A DNA stretch of 64,000 nucleotides. Origin: Pedobacter sp. L105. GTDB taxonomy: Bacteria > Bacteroidota > Bacteroidia > Sphingobacteriales > Sphingobacteriaceae. The notes beneath the pieces are model-generated. The model did no database searches. It was not told where the DNA came from and saw nothing but the letters and a program-made list of their open reading frames with translations. The stretch covers positions 682,001 through 746,000 of the forward strand of contig NZ_LMUP01000002.1 in assembly GCF_009765875.1 (NCBI RefSeq), given 5' to 3'. This document shows, in pieces, positions 1-9,600 of the stretch. The position numbers and the translations under genes were made by a program. Position 1 is the stretch's first letter. Each line of letters starts with the position of its first letter.

Positions 1-329
1 ATTTGAGGGTTCTTTTTCAGCTGCTCCTCTATCTTCCCCAACAATTCGTGTGAAATCGCTTTGTTCAATATCCTTATCGGCTCATCCAGTGCCGGCGTTT
101 TAATCTCCAGATCGTAAATTCCGGAAGTAAATGTTTTACAAATCACCAGCTCTACCTGCTGATTATGCGTAACTTTCTTCAATGCCGTAAAAGCATGAAT
201 CACCTGATCTACATTATTTGCCTTAAAACCAAGTATGATTGATGGGTTTAGCTCAGGTTTGTCACTGTCATTTGATAAATATACTTCATCCACATCGGCT
301 AATATTGATTCTATTACTAATCTGTCCAT
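1..329 (-). CDS. Hypothetical protein, C-terminus beyond window edge
   Basis: An open frame runs on the minus strand from an ATG at 329 to the window edge with no stop, giving at least 109 residues starting MDRLVIESILADVDEVYL. No signal peptide or membrane segment is visible. The product is acidic and soluble, with alternating beta and helix-like stretches. I do not recognise the family. The uninterrupted frame and the AT-rich leader after the ATG support a real gene. The stop and the true length lie to the left of the window. Confidence 0.6.
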   Translation of the reverse strand, partial: MDRLVIESILADVDEVYLSNDSDKPELNPSIILGFKANNVDQVIHAFTALKKVTHNQQVELVICKTFTSGIYDLEIKTPALDEPIRILNKAISHELLGKIEEQLKKNPQ

Positions 330-445
330 AATTTAATCTTTTAGAAATCTATACCCTAAAAAGGAATAAAAGACCAAATTGTTTGATTAAACATTAGATT
401 TACCGCAGGTTTCTTATGCGTATTGAAATCTGTAAAACATAACCT

Positions 446-571
446 ATGAACATAGTACTTTTTATGATGAACGGCGTCAATTTTGGAACATCAGAATTTA
501 TCATCATCGCGCTGGCAATTTTTGTTGTGTTTCTCATCGTAAGAAATATTGCATCGCCACCAAAAGAGTAA
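446..571 (+). CDS. Small single-pass membrane protein (41 aa)
   Basis: A short frame starts at ATG 446 and stops at TAA 569-571. It encodes 41 residues with one hydrophobic helix at about residues 18-33, followed by a basic and polar tail (RNIASPPKE). The composition, with a charged end right after the helix, is typical of real small membrane proteins rather than chance frames. It lies divergent to the gene at the window start and just ahead of the PAS gene. An internal ATG at residue 7 or 8 is an alternative start. Function unknown. Confidence 0.4.
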   Translation: MNIVLFMMNGVNFGTSEFIIIALAIFVVFLIVRNIASPPKE

Positions 572-642
572 TCTATTGCTAATGTTACCAAACTTTTCTG
601 TATTGAATCTGTAATCCCCGTGTATCAAGATATATCCCGACT

Positions 643-1257
643 ATGCATCAATTTGAAGAAACGAAAAGATTATTAGACGATTCCAATATCTATTACCTCA
701 TTGCTGTAGGTGTGGATAGCAATTACTCCTATGTTAACAAACGCTATCAGCGTATTTTTGAAAAAGTACATGGAAATTTGGTAGGCCAGCATTTCTCTCT
801 TACCATGCATCCCGATGATGTCGAAGTTTGCCGTGCTGTTTCTAAACTCGCTGTTAATCACCCGGGAAAGGCGTTTCCAGCGATGATTAGAAAACATGAT
901 GGAAAAGGTGGTTATGTGATTACACAATGGGAATTTAAAGCCATTTTTGACGCTGCAAATCAGCCTGCCGGGATGTTCTGCATTGGGCACGATATCACTG
1001 AATTCATGCTGAATAGCACAGAATTAAAGGACACCAAGGAAATACTGACTAAAACGAAGCTTACGCTGGATCAGATCAATTATATACAGTCCCATGTGGT
1101 ACGAAAACCCATAGCCAATATCATGGGGCTTACGCTGTTGTTGGAGTCAATGACGATGGAACCAGGAGTTGAAAACATGTTCAAAATGATTAATGAAAGT
1201 GCAAAAGAATTGGATCAACTGATCAGGAACATGGCCAATATACCTGATCATTCATAA
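643..1257 (+). CDS. PAS-domain protein with a histidine-kinase dimerisation helix but no ATPase domain
   Basis: The 204-residue protein has a PAS fold at about 15-130 (ending in the usual GMFCIGHDITE strand), then a helical segment at about 130-200. That segment carries an H-box-like motif around His151 (SHVVRKPIANIMG), with Arg154 and Pro156 as in HisKA domains. There is no N, G1 or G2 box: the protein ends after the second helix of the dimerisation hairpin. It is cytoplasmic, with no signal or membrane segment. In many Bacteroidota such short PAS-HisKA proteins stand alone. It might heterodimerise with a full kinase or act as a phosphotransfer or decoy partner, which is inference. The gene is monocistronic, ending at a large inverted repeat shared with the convergent OsmC gene. 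Confidence 0.75.
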   Translation: MHQFEETKRLLDDSNIYYLIAVGVDSNYSYVNKRYQRIFEKVHGNLVGQHFSLTMHPDDVEVCRAVSKLAVNHPGKAFPAMIRKHDGKGGYVITQWEFKAIFDAANQPAGMFCIGHDITEFMLNSTELKDTKEILTKTKLTLDQINYIQSHVVRKPIANIMGLTLLLESMTMEPGVENMFKMINESAKELDQLIRNMANIPDHS

Positions 1258-1276
1258 AACAAACAACTTCCAGAGA

Positions 1277-1398
1277 AATAATCTTTTAATAAAAAATAGC
1301 TATACTTATTTGCTGCCTCGAAATTTTGCAGGCGTAGCAGGCAAAGGTTTCAGCGGCAAATAAGTATAGCTGTCTTTAAGCGAAGCCAGAAGATTATT
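1277..1398. terminator. Large branched inverted repeat between convergent genes
   Basis: A 16-bp perfect inverted repeat (1298-1313 against 1356-1371, AGCTATACTTATTTGC) is nested inside a 9-bp pair (1277-1285 against 1390-1398, AATAATCTT). The loop holds a further small stem (TTTGC/GCAAA, about 1325-1345). It fills the gap between the convergent PAS and OsmC genes, so a bidirectional terminator is the simplest reading. The branched shape and size are more elaborate than an ordinary terminator. Confidence 0.55.
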
Positions 1399-1409
1399 CT
1401 ATTTGATAG

Positions 1410-1823
1410 TTATACTAAACTAGCTTCTAAAGTGATATCCATATTGTAAGCTTTACTTACCGGACAATTTTCTTTTGCACCTTTAACAATTTCCTGGAAT
1501 TTATCTTCCGTAATATCAGGAATACTTGCTTTTAATACCAGATGAGAACCAGAGATAATACCTGTATTTTCTAAAGTAATTGTCGCTTTAGTTTCCAGTG
1601 AAGTCGGGTTAAAACCTGCCTCAGTAAGATCAAGACTCAATTTCATGGTAAAACAGCCTGCATGGGCAGCTGCCATCAGCTCTTCAGGGTTAGTACCTAC
1701 ACCATCAGCAAAACGACTGTTGAATGAATATTGGGTATGATCCAATACAGTACTATCTGTAGTTAAATTACCTTTACCTTCTTTAATTGTGCCATTCCAA
1801 ACGGCTGTTGCATTACGTTTCAT
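1410..1823 (-). CDS. OsmC-family peroxiredoxin
   Basis: The 137-residue length and layout match OsmC/Ohr proteins, which reduce organic hydroperoxides through two cysteines. Cys57 sits in the helix motif AAHAGCFTMKL and Cys120 in NCPVSKAYN, the two expected positions. The N-terminal strand (RNATAVWNGTIKEGKG) is characteristic of the OsmC rather than the Ohr branch. The protein is cytoplasmic with no signal sequence. It is a single gene, convergent with the PAS gene and divided from it by the inverted repeat at 1277-1398. The start is the ATG at 1823. Confidence 0.9.
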   Translation of the reverse strand: MKRNATAVWNGTIKEGKGNLTTDSTVLDHTQYSFNSRFADGVGTNPEELMAAAHAGCFTMKLSLDLTEAGFNPTSLETKATITLENTGIISGSHLVLKASIPDITEDKFQEIVKGAKENCPVSKAYNMDITLEASLV

Positions 1824-1893
1824 ATTGTCTTTTTTTATGAAGATAGCAGGCTATCTTTAGGTTTATTCGAAATTACATCATTAGCAGCAAATT

Positions 1894-3099
1894 CTAATCC
1901 ACATTTCGCCAAAGGAGTCTGAATCCTGCAGCGCAAACCAATAGAATAAGCACCATAATGACCCACAGCCAGTTATAACCATACTTTTCTGCCAGATAAA
2001 AACCGGCTGAAGGCCCTATTACCTGAGGAATAGACCAGCTAAGCGTATAACCTGCAGCATATAGCCCGCGGTTGGCATCATTGGTACGGCTCATCACAAA
2101 AGTGTTGATAAATGGTAGGGCAAACATCTCCCCTATCGTGAATGTAATAATAGACAGCACTGCGGCAATTACCGGATTTATACCGGGAATCATTAAAAAA
2201 GTATAAGCAACCGCGATCAACAATACCCCCCAGATAATATAATGAAACAAAGATCGCCTGTTTTCAATTTTACTGATCATCACCATTTCAAAAACCGCAA
2301 TGATTAATCCGTTCAGTCCCAGGATGAGCCCTATCCACAACTCATTAATATGCCATACCTCTTTATAAAAAAGCGGTACTACCCTGAACATTAAAAAGAA
2401 ACAGATGGTGAGCAGAATGCTTAGCAGTATAAACTTAACAAATAATACATCCTGCCAGGGTTTAAGTGCCGCAGCATCCTCAGTTTGTCCCTTTAGCGTT
2501 TTAACCACCCCTTTCAGCCTTGGCAAAAACCACAAAATGAGGAGACCGGCCAATACACTTACTGCCCCGTCTACAATAAACAGCATGGGATAACTGAAAG
2601 AAGCGACAATACCGCCCATACTGCTGCCTGCCGCAAAGCCCAGGTTATTGGCCAGCCGGTTGAGCGAATAGGAACGTGTTTGTGTTCCGGGAGCAGCATA
2701 TGTAGCAATAGCGGCAAAATTTGCAGGCCTGAATGCTTCAGAAAAGAAACTGATCACCAGTGTAAGCATACATAAAAAGTGAAAGTCAGTTTTCGTAGAA
2801 AAAAAGATAAAGAATATGCCGCCGATAATGGAAGAAAGGATCTGTACTTGTCTGAAGCCGATCATATCCGTCAGCTTACCCCCAGCCGCAGCTCCTGCAA
2901 TTGCCCCCAATCCGAATAAACTAATGATCAGCCCCGCATCAGATGGTGGTCTGCGCAGGTACTGGGTCATATATAAACTCATAAATGGCACCGCCATACT
3001 ACTGCTTCTGTTGATCAGCATCACCGTACTCAGCACCCATGTTTCGCGGCTTAATCCAGAAAATGATTCCTTGTAGGCAGTACCTAATTTTTTAATCAT
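1894..3099 (-). CDS. MFS transporter
   Basis: A 401-residue integral membrane protein with about 12 hydrophobic helices. It has the MFS loop 2-3 signature (GGKLTDMIGFRQVQILSS) after helix 2 and a central cytoplasmic loop at about 195-215. The general fold resembles drug or small-solute exporters, but the substrate cannot be read from sequence. Its ATG overlaps the stop of the upstream S9 peptidase by four bases (ATGA at 3096-3099), so the two are translationally coupled. A transporter following a secreted peptidase suggests peptide or amino-acid handling, which is only inference. Confidence 0.85.
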   Translation of the reverse strand: MIKKLGTAYKESFSGLSRETWVLSTVMLINRSSSMAVPFMSLYMTQYLRRPPSDAGLIISLFGLGAIAGAAAGGKLTDMIGFRQVQILSSIIGGIFFIFFSTKTDFHFLCMLTLVISFFSEAFRPANFAAIATYAAPGTQTRSYSLNRLANNLGFAAGSSMGGIVASFSYPMLFIVDGAVSVLAGLLILWFLPRLKGVVKTLKGQTEDAAALKPWQDVLFVKFILLSILLTICFFLMFRVVPLFYKEVWHINELWIGLILGLNGLIIAVFEMVMISKIENRRSLFHYIIWGVLLIAVAYTFLMIPGINPVIAAVLSIITFTIGEMFALPFINTFVMSRTNDANRGLYAAGYTLSWSIPQVIGPSAGFYLAEKYGYNWLWVIMVLILLVCAAGFRLLWRNVD

Positions 3100-5237
3100 C
3101 GGTAACGTTCAAAAAACTCCATGGTTCTCAGCATCTGGTCTACACGCTGTCTGTTATTTCCCGAACGTGTAAGCTCATGTGTGCCGCCAGGATGCCTTAC
3201 ATATTCTACATCCCTGCCTAAAACTTTAAGGGCTTTGTACATCATCTCCGACTGGATTACTCCTGTCCTCAGATCTGTTTCTCCATGAAAAATGATCAGG
3301 GGGGTATGAATCTGATCTACATAGGTAAACGGCGACTCAGCTTTCAGAATCTGGTTGGCTTCTTTTTCCCAGGGATAACCACCGAAATAATCAGGCACTA
3401 ACCTCCAGGCATTGCCCTCACCAAAAAAAGTGGTCAGGTCGTAAACCCCACGCTGCGCACAGGCAGCTTTAAATCTATCAGTATGTGATACCACCCAGGC
3501 GGTAAGATAACCCGCGTAAGATCCTCCGGTTACAAACTGTTTCGTGCTGTCTGCCCATCCCTCTGCAATGGTCAGGTCAAGTGCCTTGATCACATCCCGC
3601 ATAGGTCCTTCTCCCCAGTCCTTCACGTTTCCGCGTAAAAAGGCTTCATTATAACCACCTGATCCGCGGGGATTACTGTACACTACACCATAACCCATTC
3701 CGGTATAATACTGAAACTCATGCCACATACTCGCTTCGCCAGGCCCCCACATGGCTGCCGGACCACCGTGCATCTCCAGAATAATAGGATACTTTTTTCC
3801 GGCTACCCATCCTGCAGGTTTCATTATCCAGTACTCAACCTCCATCCCCTTATCATTGATAAAGGTCTTTTTCACAGGATAACTGAGTGATTTTTCGGCC
3901 AGCCAGGATGAATTTAAAGCGCTTACCTTTTTAGTATTTTTATTTGACAGGTCGGCAGTGTATATTTCTGACGGATCAGCAACATCCAGTTTTGCGTAAA
4001 CCAATTGTGATTTGCTCACATCAAATGAAGTTATTCCACTGTCAAAATCTGATAAACGCTTAACCGTTTTACCAGAAAGAGGAAAGTTATAGATTACATT
4101 TCCGCCATTTGATGAGGCTGCAAAATACAAAGAGCGGCTATCCTTAGCCCAGGTAAAGGAATTCATATTCCTTTCCAGCGGGATACTGATCTTTTGTTTA
4201 GTATTAAAATTATAAATAAACGACTTTGATAGGTTCACACCCCTTGAAGGCGAAGCCTGATAAACCATCCACTTCCCATCAGGCGAAATACTTTGGGCAG
4301 CTTCATGATAGTTCGCTTCGCTTAACAGAAGCTCTGGCGTTCCTCCTGTTACAGGAAGGCGGTATATTGCAGATTCTTCCGACCTGTCGGGATGTTTAGC
4401 CGGATTAAGATCAGCATTGATCAGCAGGTACTGCCCATCGGGACTGATATCTGCCAGACTGTAACTATAAAAACCTTTTGTTAGTGCCACCGGTGAGAGT
4501 TCAGGATGAACCAGTGAAAGGGAGAATAAATGTGTATAACTTAACACGGAATTTGTAGATGCCTCCCCCTGGAAATTAAGCCGGTTAAATACTTTGGCCT
4601 TTTTGTCCTTTTCATTCTGCTGTAAATAAACCCTGATTTCAGCAATGCTACCATCAGCATTCCCCTTTGCTGTATTTCCATAAACGGAAGCAGCATTCAA
4701 TCCAGGTTTTTCCAGGTTCCACTCAGGATATAACTTTGGAGCATTTAATATAGAGTCCTTCAGTAACTCATCGGTAGTTAAAGAAGATGAAAAAACAAGG
4801 GTTTTACCATCAGCACTTACGGTTGGATTAGAAATACCGTAGCGAAAATCTGTCAGCTGTTTTGCTTCCCCACCATTTAGTGGCAAGCTAAAAAGCTGGG
4901 ATTTGCCTTTTACTGTCCTGGCGAAAAACAACTGTCTGCCATCGGCCGACCAGCAGGCATCTGCTGTGTTTTCTTTATTATTGGTTATCGCCCGTGGCGC
5001 TGCATGCTGATCGGCAGGCGCCAGGAACCATTGGTATTGATAATCAAATTCTCCGTTTTTATCTTCATTGGCAACAATAGCTTTAACACTATAGATATAC
5101 CATTTTCCATCAGGAGAGAACTTCGCGTTTGCGGCGGTTTTAATTTGGTAGAGGTCGGTTACCAGCATTCTTCCCTTCTGCTGAGCAAAAGAATGAAGCG
5201 TAAACAACCACAATAGGAGAGCGTAGCGTATTTTCAT
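3096..5237 (-). CDS. Secreted S9-family (dipeptidyl-peptidase-like) serine peptidase
   Basis: A 713-residue protein with a signal peptide (first about 19 residues, ending SFAQQ), an N-terminal beta-propeller of TolB/WD40-like repeats (about 30-430, repeated SPDGKW and SADGRQ turns), and a C-terminal alpha/beta-hydrolase domain. The catalytic triad is readable: Ser573 in GGSYAGY, Asp655 in HGETDLRT and His687 in GGTHELTR, the order and spacing of prolyl-oligopeptidase enzymes. It probably cleaves peptides in the periplasm. The ATG at 5237 is placed by the signal peptide and follows directly on a terminator-like hairpin and seven T residues, an unusual leader. It overlaps the downstream MFS gene by four bases. 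Confidence 0.92.
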   Translation of the reverse strand: MKIRYALLLWLFTLHSFAQQKGRMLVTDLYQIKTAANAKFSPDGKWYIYSVKAIVANEDKNGEFDYQYQWFLAPADQHAAPRAITNNKENTADACWSADGRQLFFARTVKGKSQLFSLPLNGGEAKQLTDFRYGISNPTVSADGKTLVFSSSLTTDELLKDSILNAPKLYPEWNLEKPGLNAASVYGNTAKGNADGSIAEIRVYLQQNEKDKKAKVFNRLNFQGEASTNSVLSYTHLFSLSLVHPELSPVALTKGFYSYSLADISPDGQYLLINADLNPAKHPDRSEESAIYRLPVTGGTPELLLSEANYHEAAQSISPDGKWMVYQASPSRGVNLSKSFIYNFNTKQKISIPLERNMNSFTWAKDSRSLYFAASSNGGNVIYNFPLSGKTVKRLSDFDSGITSFDVSKSQLVYAKLDVADPSEIYTADLSNKNTKKVSALNSSWLAEKSLSYPVKKTFINDKGMEVEYWIMKPAGWVAGKKYPIILEMHGGPAAMWGPGEASMWHEFQYYTGMGYGVVYSNPRGSGGYNEAFLRGNVKDWGEGPMRDVIKALDLTIAEGWADSTKQFVTGGSYAGYLTAWVVSHTDRFKAACAQRGVYDLTTFFGEGNAWRLVPDYFGGYPWEKEANQILKAESPFTYVDQIHTPLIIFHGETDLRTGVIQSEMMYKALKVLGRDVEYVRHPGGTHELTRSGNNRQRVDQMLRTMEFFERYR

Positions 5238-5243
5238 AAAAAA

Positions 5244-5311
5244 AGGGGATTAATCCCCTAATTTATAAACATTACGATAAAAATCAGGGGATTAATGATA
5301 AAAAATCCCCT
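5244..5311 (-). promoter_or_regulatory. Tandem hairpins with interchangeable arms, attenuator-like leader of the S9 peptidase
   Basis: Read on the minus strand, four 8-base segments occur in order: AGGGGATT (5311-5304), AATCCCCT (5293-5286), AGGGGATT (5259-5252), AATCCCCT (5251-5244). Segments 1 and 3 are identical and so are 2 and 4, so 1:2 plus 3:4 pairing or the alternative 2:3 pairing can form. Hairpin 3:4 is followed by seven T and then at once by the peptidase ATG. Hairpin 1:2 lies 27 bases past the tolC stop and is followed by GATTTTTAT. The simplest reading is two terminators for the efflux operon. Conditional attenuation of the peptidase is the attractive alternative. Confidence 0.6.
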
Positions 5312-5337
5312 TTTAAATTGGTGTTATTCCAGCTATA

Positions 5338-6630
5338 TCATTGCTTGTCTTCCATTTTACCAGTCACATAACGGTAAGCAGACAATTTGATCTGGTAATT
5401 TACTTTTGCTTCTGCCAGCTCACTTTCTGTTTGCTGAAAATCTGCCTGCGCTTTGAGCAGATCTGACAGGTTATTTAAGCCTGAACGGTAATTATCCCTT
5501 TCTACTTTCAGGTTCTCCGAAGAAGATAAGAGGTTATCTTCCAGGATACCATATTGTTCAAAAGCTTCAGTCAGGTCATACCAGCTTCTCAGCATTCTTA
5601 CCTGCAGCAGGTTACTGCCATCCGCCAGGTTGTTTGCTGCAATATTTTCGGCTATCTTACGCTGTCTCAGGATATGTTTTCCTTCACCCCACCATCCTGA
5701 GATAGGGATACTCACCACACCAAAAGCCAGAGGCGTAAAGCGGCTCCCTAATCCCCTGTCGATCACTCCAACCTGGGATGCACTTACACCTACAGAAGCT
5801 GAAGGAAGGTAATCTGCCCTTTTTAATTTAGTTTGCAGCGTCTCTGCAGAAACGTTTTTTTGGAGCAGCTTGTAATCATCAGTCGTGTTCAATACTGTTT
5901 CTGGTTTAATGTACAGGGCCGCAGGATCTTTAACCACCAGTACCGAATCTGTAAACTGAATACCCGGATCAAAAGGAATGCCGATAAACTGGCAAAAGTC
6001 GAGTAAAGCTACCTGCTTCATATTGCTGATCTTTGATTTATTCAACAGCAGGTTATTTCGCTGTACCTTCACCTTTAACAGCTCATTTTTAGCAATTAAT
6101 CCTGATTTAAGATAATCACCCATCTCTTTATACAATGTATCCAGGTAATAGGTATTAGAAATTACGGTCTTATATTGCTCATTGATGTTGATTAACTGCA
6201 GGTACTTTTGTTCCGTAATCAGGTTCACCGAATCTTTTGCCTGTTTAAGCCTGGTTTTATTGACTTCAAGCTGAAGTTTCGCCAGTTCATTATTGGTATT
6301 TATTTTTCCCCCCGCATAAATTGGCTGCTGCGCAGTTACAGTCCCCAGGAAAAAATTATTAACGCCCTGTGGCAGATATGGCGGAATAGCAGGTATGAAA
6401 TTCCTAAAGCCATACATCAGTACCCCATTGGCATCTACTTTAGGTAAATAAGATGAATAAGCAGCCTTCTTCCCTTCCTCGGCAAAACCTATACGAAGTC
6501 CGCTGTTTTTAAGACTGATATTGTTACTATTGGCAATATCCTTACTTTGCTGCAGGGACAATTTTTGCTGTGCACTTACCTGGGTCACAGCTAAAGCCAG
6601 GGCAACGGATAAAACTATTGTTAAACGCAT
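5338..6630 (-). CDS. TolC-family outer-membrane efflux channel
   Basis: A 430-residue protein with a signal peptide (first about 20 residues, ending VSAQQ) and two copies of the outer-membrane efflux protein repeat (long helices with DLLKAQADFQQTESELAEAKVNYQ near the end). It forms the trimeric exit duct for the RND pump encoded just upstream. The gap to the pump gene is only 3 bases, so they are co-transcribed. The length is at the lower end for TolC homologues, common in Bacteroidota. It is the last gene of the tetR-adaptor-pump-tolC operon and is followed by the hairpins at 5244-5311. Confidence 0.93.
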   Translation of the reverse strand: MRLTIVLSVALALAVTQVSAQQKLSLQQSKDIANSNNISLKNSGLRIGFAEEGKKAAYSSYLPKVDANGVLMYGFRNFIPAIPPYLPQGVNNFFLGTVTAQQPIYAGGKINTNNELAKLQLEVNKTRLKQAKDSVNLITEQKYLQLININEQYKTVISNTYYLDTLYKEMGDYLKSGLIAKNELLKVKVQRNNLLLNKSKISNMKQVALLDFCQFIGIPFDPGIQFTDSVLVVKDPAALYIKPETVLNTTDDYKLLQKNVSAETLQTKLKRADYLPSASVGVSASQVGVIDRGLGSRFTPLAFGVVSIPISGWWGEGKHILRQRKIAENIAANNLADGSNLLQVRMLRSWYDLTEAFEQYGILEDNLLSSSENLKVERDNYRSGLNNLSDLLKAQADFQQTESELAEAKVNYQIKLSAYRYVTGKMEDKQ

Positions 6631-6633
6631 AAT

Positions 6634-9600
6634 TTAAGCTTTTGAGGGTTCTGTAACTGCTGGCTGTTCTTCATCTTCTTTACGGAAGAATAACCAGTAC
6701 AATACAGGTAAAACAAATAAGGTAAGTACCATAGAAAATAGCAAACCAAAACAAATTACGGTACCTAAAGGCCCCCAGAGGGATGATTTACTAATGATCA
6801 TGGGAATAACCCCAACTGCGGCAGCGGCCGAAGTTAAAAAGATAGGGCGCATCCTTCTTTCACCGGCATGGATGGCAGCTTCTTTAACCGTCATTCCCTG
6901 ATGGAGGCGCATTTCACCTGCAAAATCAATCAGGATGATTCCATTTCTAACTACGATCCCGCAGAGGCTTAACATACCGATGAAGGAAGTAAACCCAAAA
7001 GGATAGCCTGTCAGGATTAACCCCAGGCCAGCCCCAAATAAACTTAAAGGCATGGTCACCAAACTTAACCCTGCATGTTTCAACCCTTTGAAGTGGAACA
7101 ACAGGATAAAGAAAATCAGGATCACACTAACAAGCAGTGATAAGCCCATTGGCCCCATATTTTTAATCATCTGCTCCCTTTCGCCCCCATAAGCGATGCT
7201 TACTCCGGAAGGAAGTGCCAGATCGTCAATTTTCTGTTTAAACCGGGCAAGCACTTCTGCCGGTACCGCGTCTTTCTCCACATCAATTCTTACAGTTAAT
7301 GTTCTTACTCCGTTTCTGCGTACAATTTGTCCGTCAGTCCAGACAGGTGATAAATCTGCGATCTGACGGATAGGCACAACCGACTTAGTGGTTTGGGAAG
7401 CAATATACTGATCCCTGATATCAGAAGGTTTGTTACGCATATCCTTTGCGGTTTTCACATTGACATTCACGTCATAATCCCCTTCCCACACCTGCGTGGC
7501 AGTCAAACCCTGAAAGTTCATGGCCAGGGCATCCGACAGGTCTTTTTTGGTAAACCCTAACCTGCCTGCTTCATCAGGTTTGATCTTCAATGCAAAACCC
7601 TGGTTCATTTGCTCATAATCTGTCCTTATCCACATCACGTCTTTCACGCCAGTTGCAATAGCTTCTACCTTAGCTCCTATGTTTTTCAGGTCCGCAATAC
7701 TGTCTCCGCTGATCCTTACTTCAATAGGTGCCTGGGCATCAATCATGCTCAGCTGTTTCATCCTTACATAAGCATTGGGAATAGAATCACTAAACTGATG
7801 CTGATATTCTTTCAGAATTTCTTCTGTAGTTTCCTCAGTAGTACTGTTCACCAGAATCTGCGCATAATTAGGCGATGGTAAACTCGGCGCATAAACCGTA
7901 TGGAACCTTGGGGAGCCTGATCCGATAAAACTGGTATAATGCAAAACCCTTTTGTCTCTAGCCAGTTTCTTTTCTACCTGTTTCACTACCTCAGCCGTAC
8001 TTTTTAAATTATTTCCGGTAGGCAGATAAATCTCTATCGCAAACTGGTTCCGCTCTACTTTAGGAAACAACTGCTGAGGGACGTTGCCCAGAAATACGAA
8101 ACCTAGCAATACGGCTATAACAGCCACAGTTACCGTTATACGATCGTGTATAAAAGCCTTCTCCAGTGTTGTATTATATACATTCTGCAACCTGTCCAGT
8201 AATGATTTTTTCTTTTGCTCTTCATCCTGTTTTTTAGAATGGTCTGTTAACCCCGTTTTGATCAGTATGGTATTCAGGTAAGGTACGATCAGCATAGAAA
8301 TAACCAGGGAAATGGTAAGTGCAATAATGATCGTGACGGGAAAAATGCTGATAAAATCGCTCGCTATACCTGTTAAAAACAGCATTAAAGGAGCAAAGGT
8401 TGCCGATATGGCCAGGGTAGCGGTAAATACAGAAGGAAAAAGCTCTTTAGCGCTGCCTACAGCTGCATCCACTACAGACATGCCATGATCCAGTTTTTCC
8501 ACATGGTTATCAATCACCACAATAGGGTCATCGACCACAATTCCCAGTACAATGATCAGTGCTGCCAGCGTTACTGTATCCAGCTCAATCTTAAACATGT
8601 ACATAATGGCCAGTGTAGTTAGAATGGTGATAGGTATGGTTGCACCTGCTACCCCCGCAATCCTCATCGGCAGCAGCAGCATCGTAACGATCATTACCGC
8701 TACCAGGGCGATTCCAAATTCCTTCATAAAATGAGAAATAGAATCATCAACTACCTCTGGCTGATTGGCCAGTTTAGATAATTTAATATCCGAGGGAAAG
8801 GTCTTTTTCATCTGATCCAGGTGCCCGTCCAGTTCTTTACCAAATTGAACAATATTTTTGCCGGGCTGCATCTCCATAGAAATGACAACACATTTTGTTC
8901 CATTCGTAGTGATGTAACTGTCCGGTTCACCATACTCCCTTTTGATAGCAGCGATATCTTTCAAACGGATGATATTTCCTTGTGCATCCGACCGGATGAT
9001 CAACTGCGCCAGGTCGCTTTCAGTGCTGTAATAGGTATCCACATAAATAGGCCTGTCGATCTTATTACCCTTCACTTTTCCGGAAGCACCTACCGAACCC
9101 TGGTTCTTAATGGCCTGCATCACTAAACCCGCATTGAGTCCATAGGATGCCAGCTTATTATTATCTACATAAATACCAATTTGTTCTCTCAGATCCCCAG
9201 TATGGCTGATTTTGGAAAGCGAAGGAATCTTCCTGATCTCATTTTCAAGCGAGGTTACATATTTCTGCAATTCTTTATAGGGACGGTCTTTAGATTCTAC
9301 AGCGAGAAGCACGGCAGATGTACTGCCGAAATCACTGTTTACTAAAACTCCCTGTACCCCATCAGGCAGCTGCGTGCGCTGTAAGATCAATATTCCATTT
9401 TTCAGCTTGTTCCAGAAGGCCTCCGTCTCTACCTTGTTGGGCTTCTCGGAAACCTCTACATAGATATACATCATCCCATCCTTAGAATAAGAATAGGTTT
9501 TGGTTTTATCAACTTCCTGATAGCTGAATAGGTAATCCTCCACTTTTTTTGTCAACTGCTCCTCTACCTGGGCGGAAGAAGCTCCCGGATAATATCCTAT

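Noticed and set aside
2816..3076. Plus-strand frame inside the MFS gene
   Set aside because: It is a shadow of a membrane-protein gene in the opposite strand, with no leader or domain.
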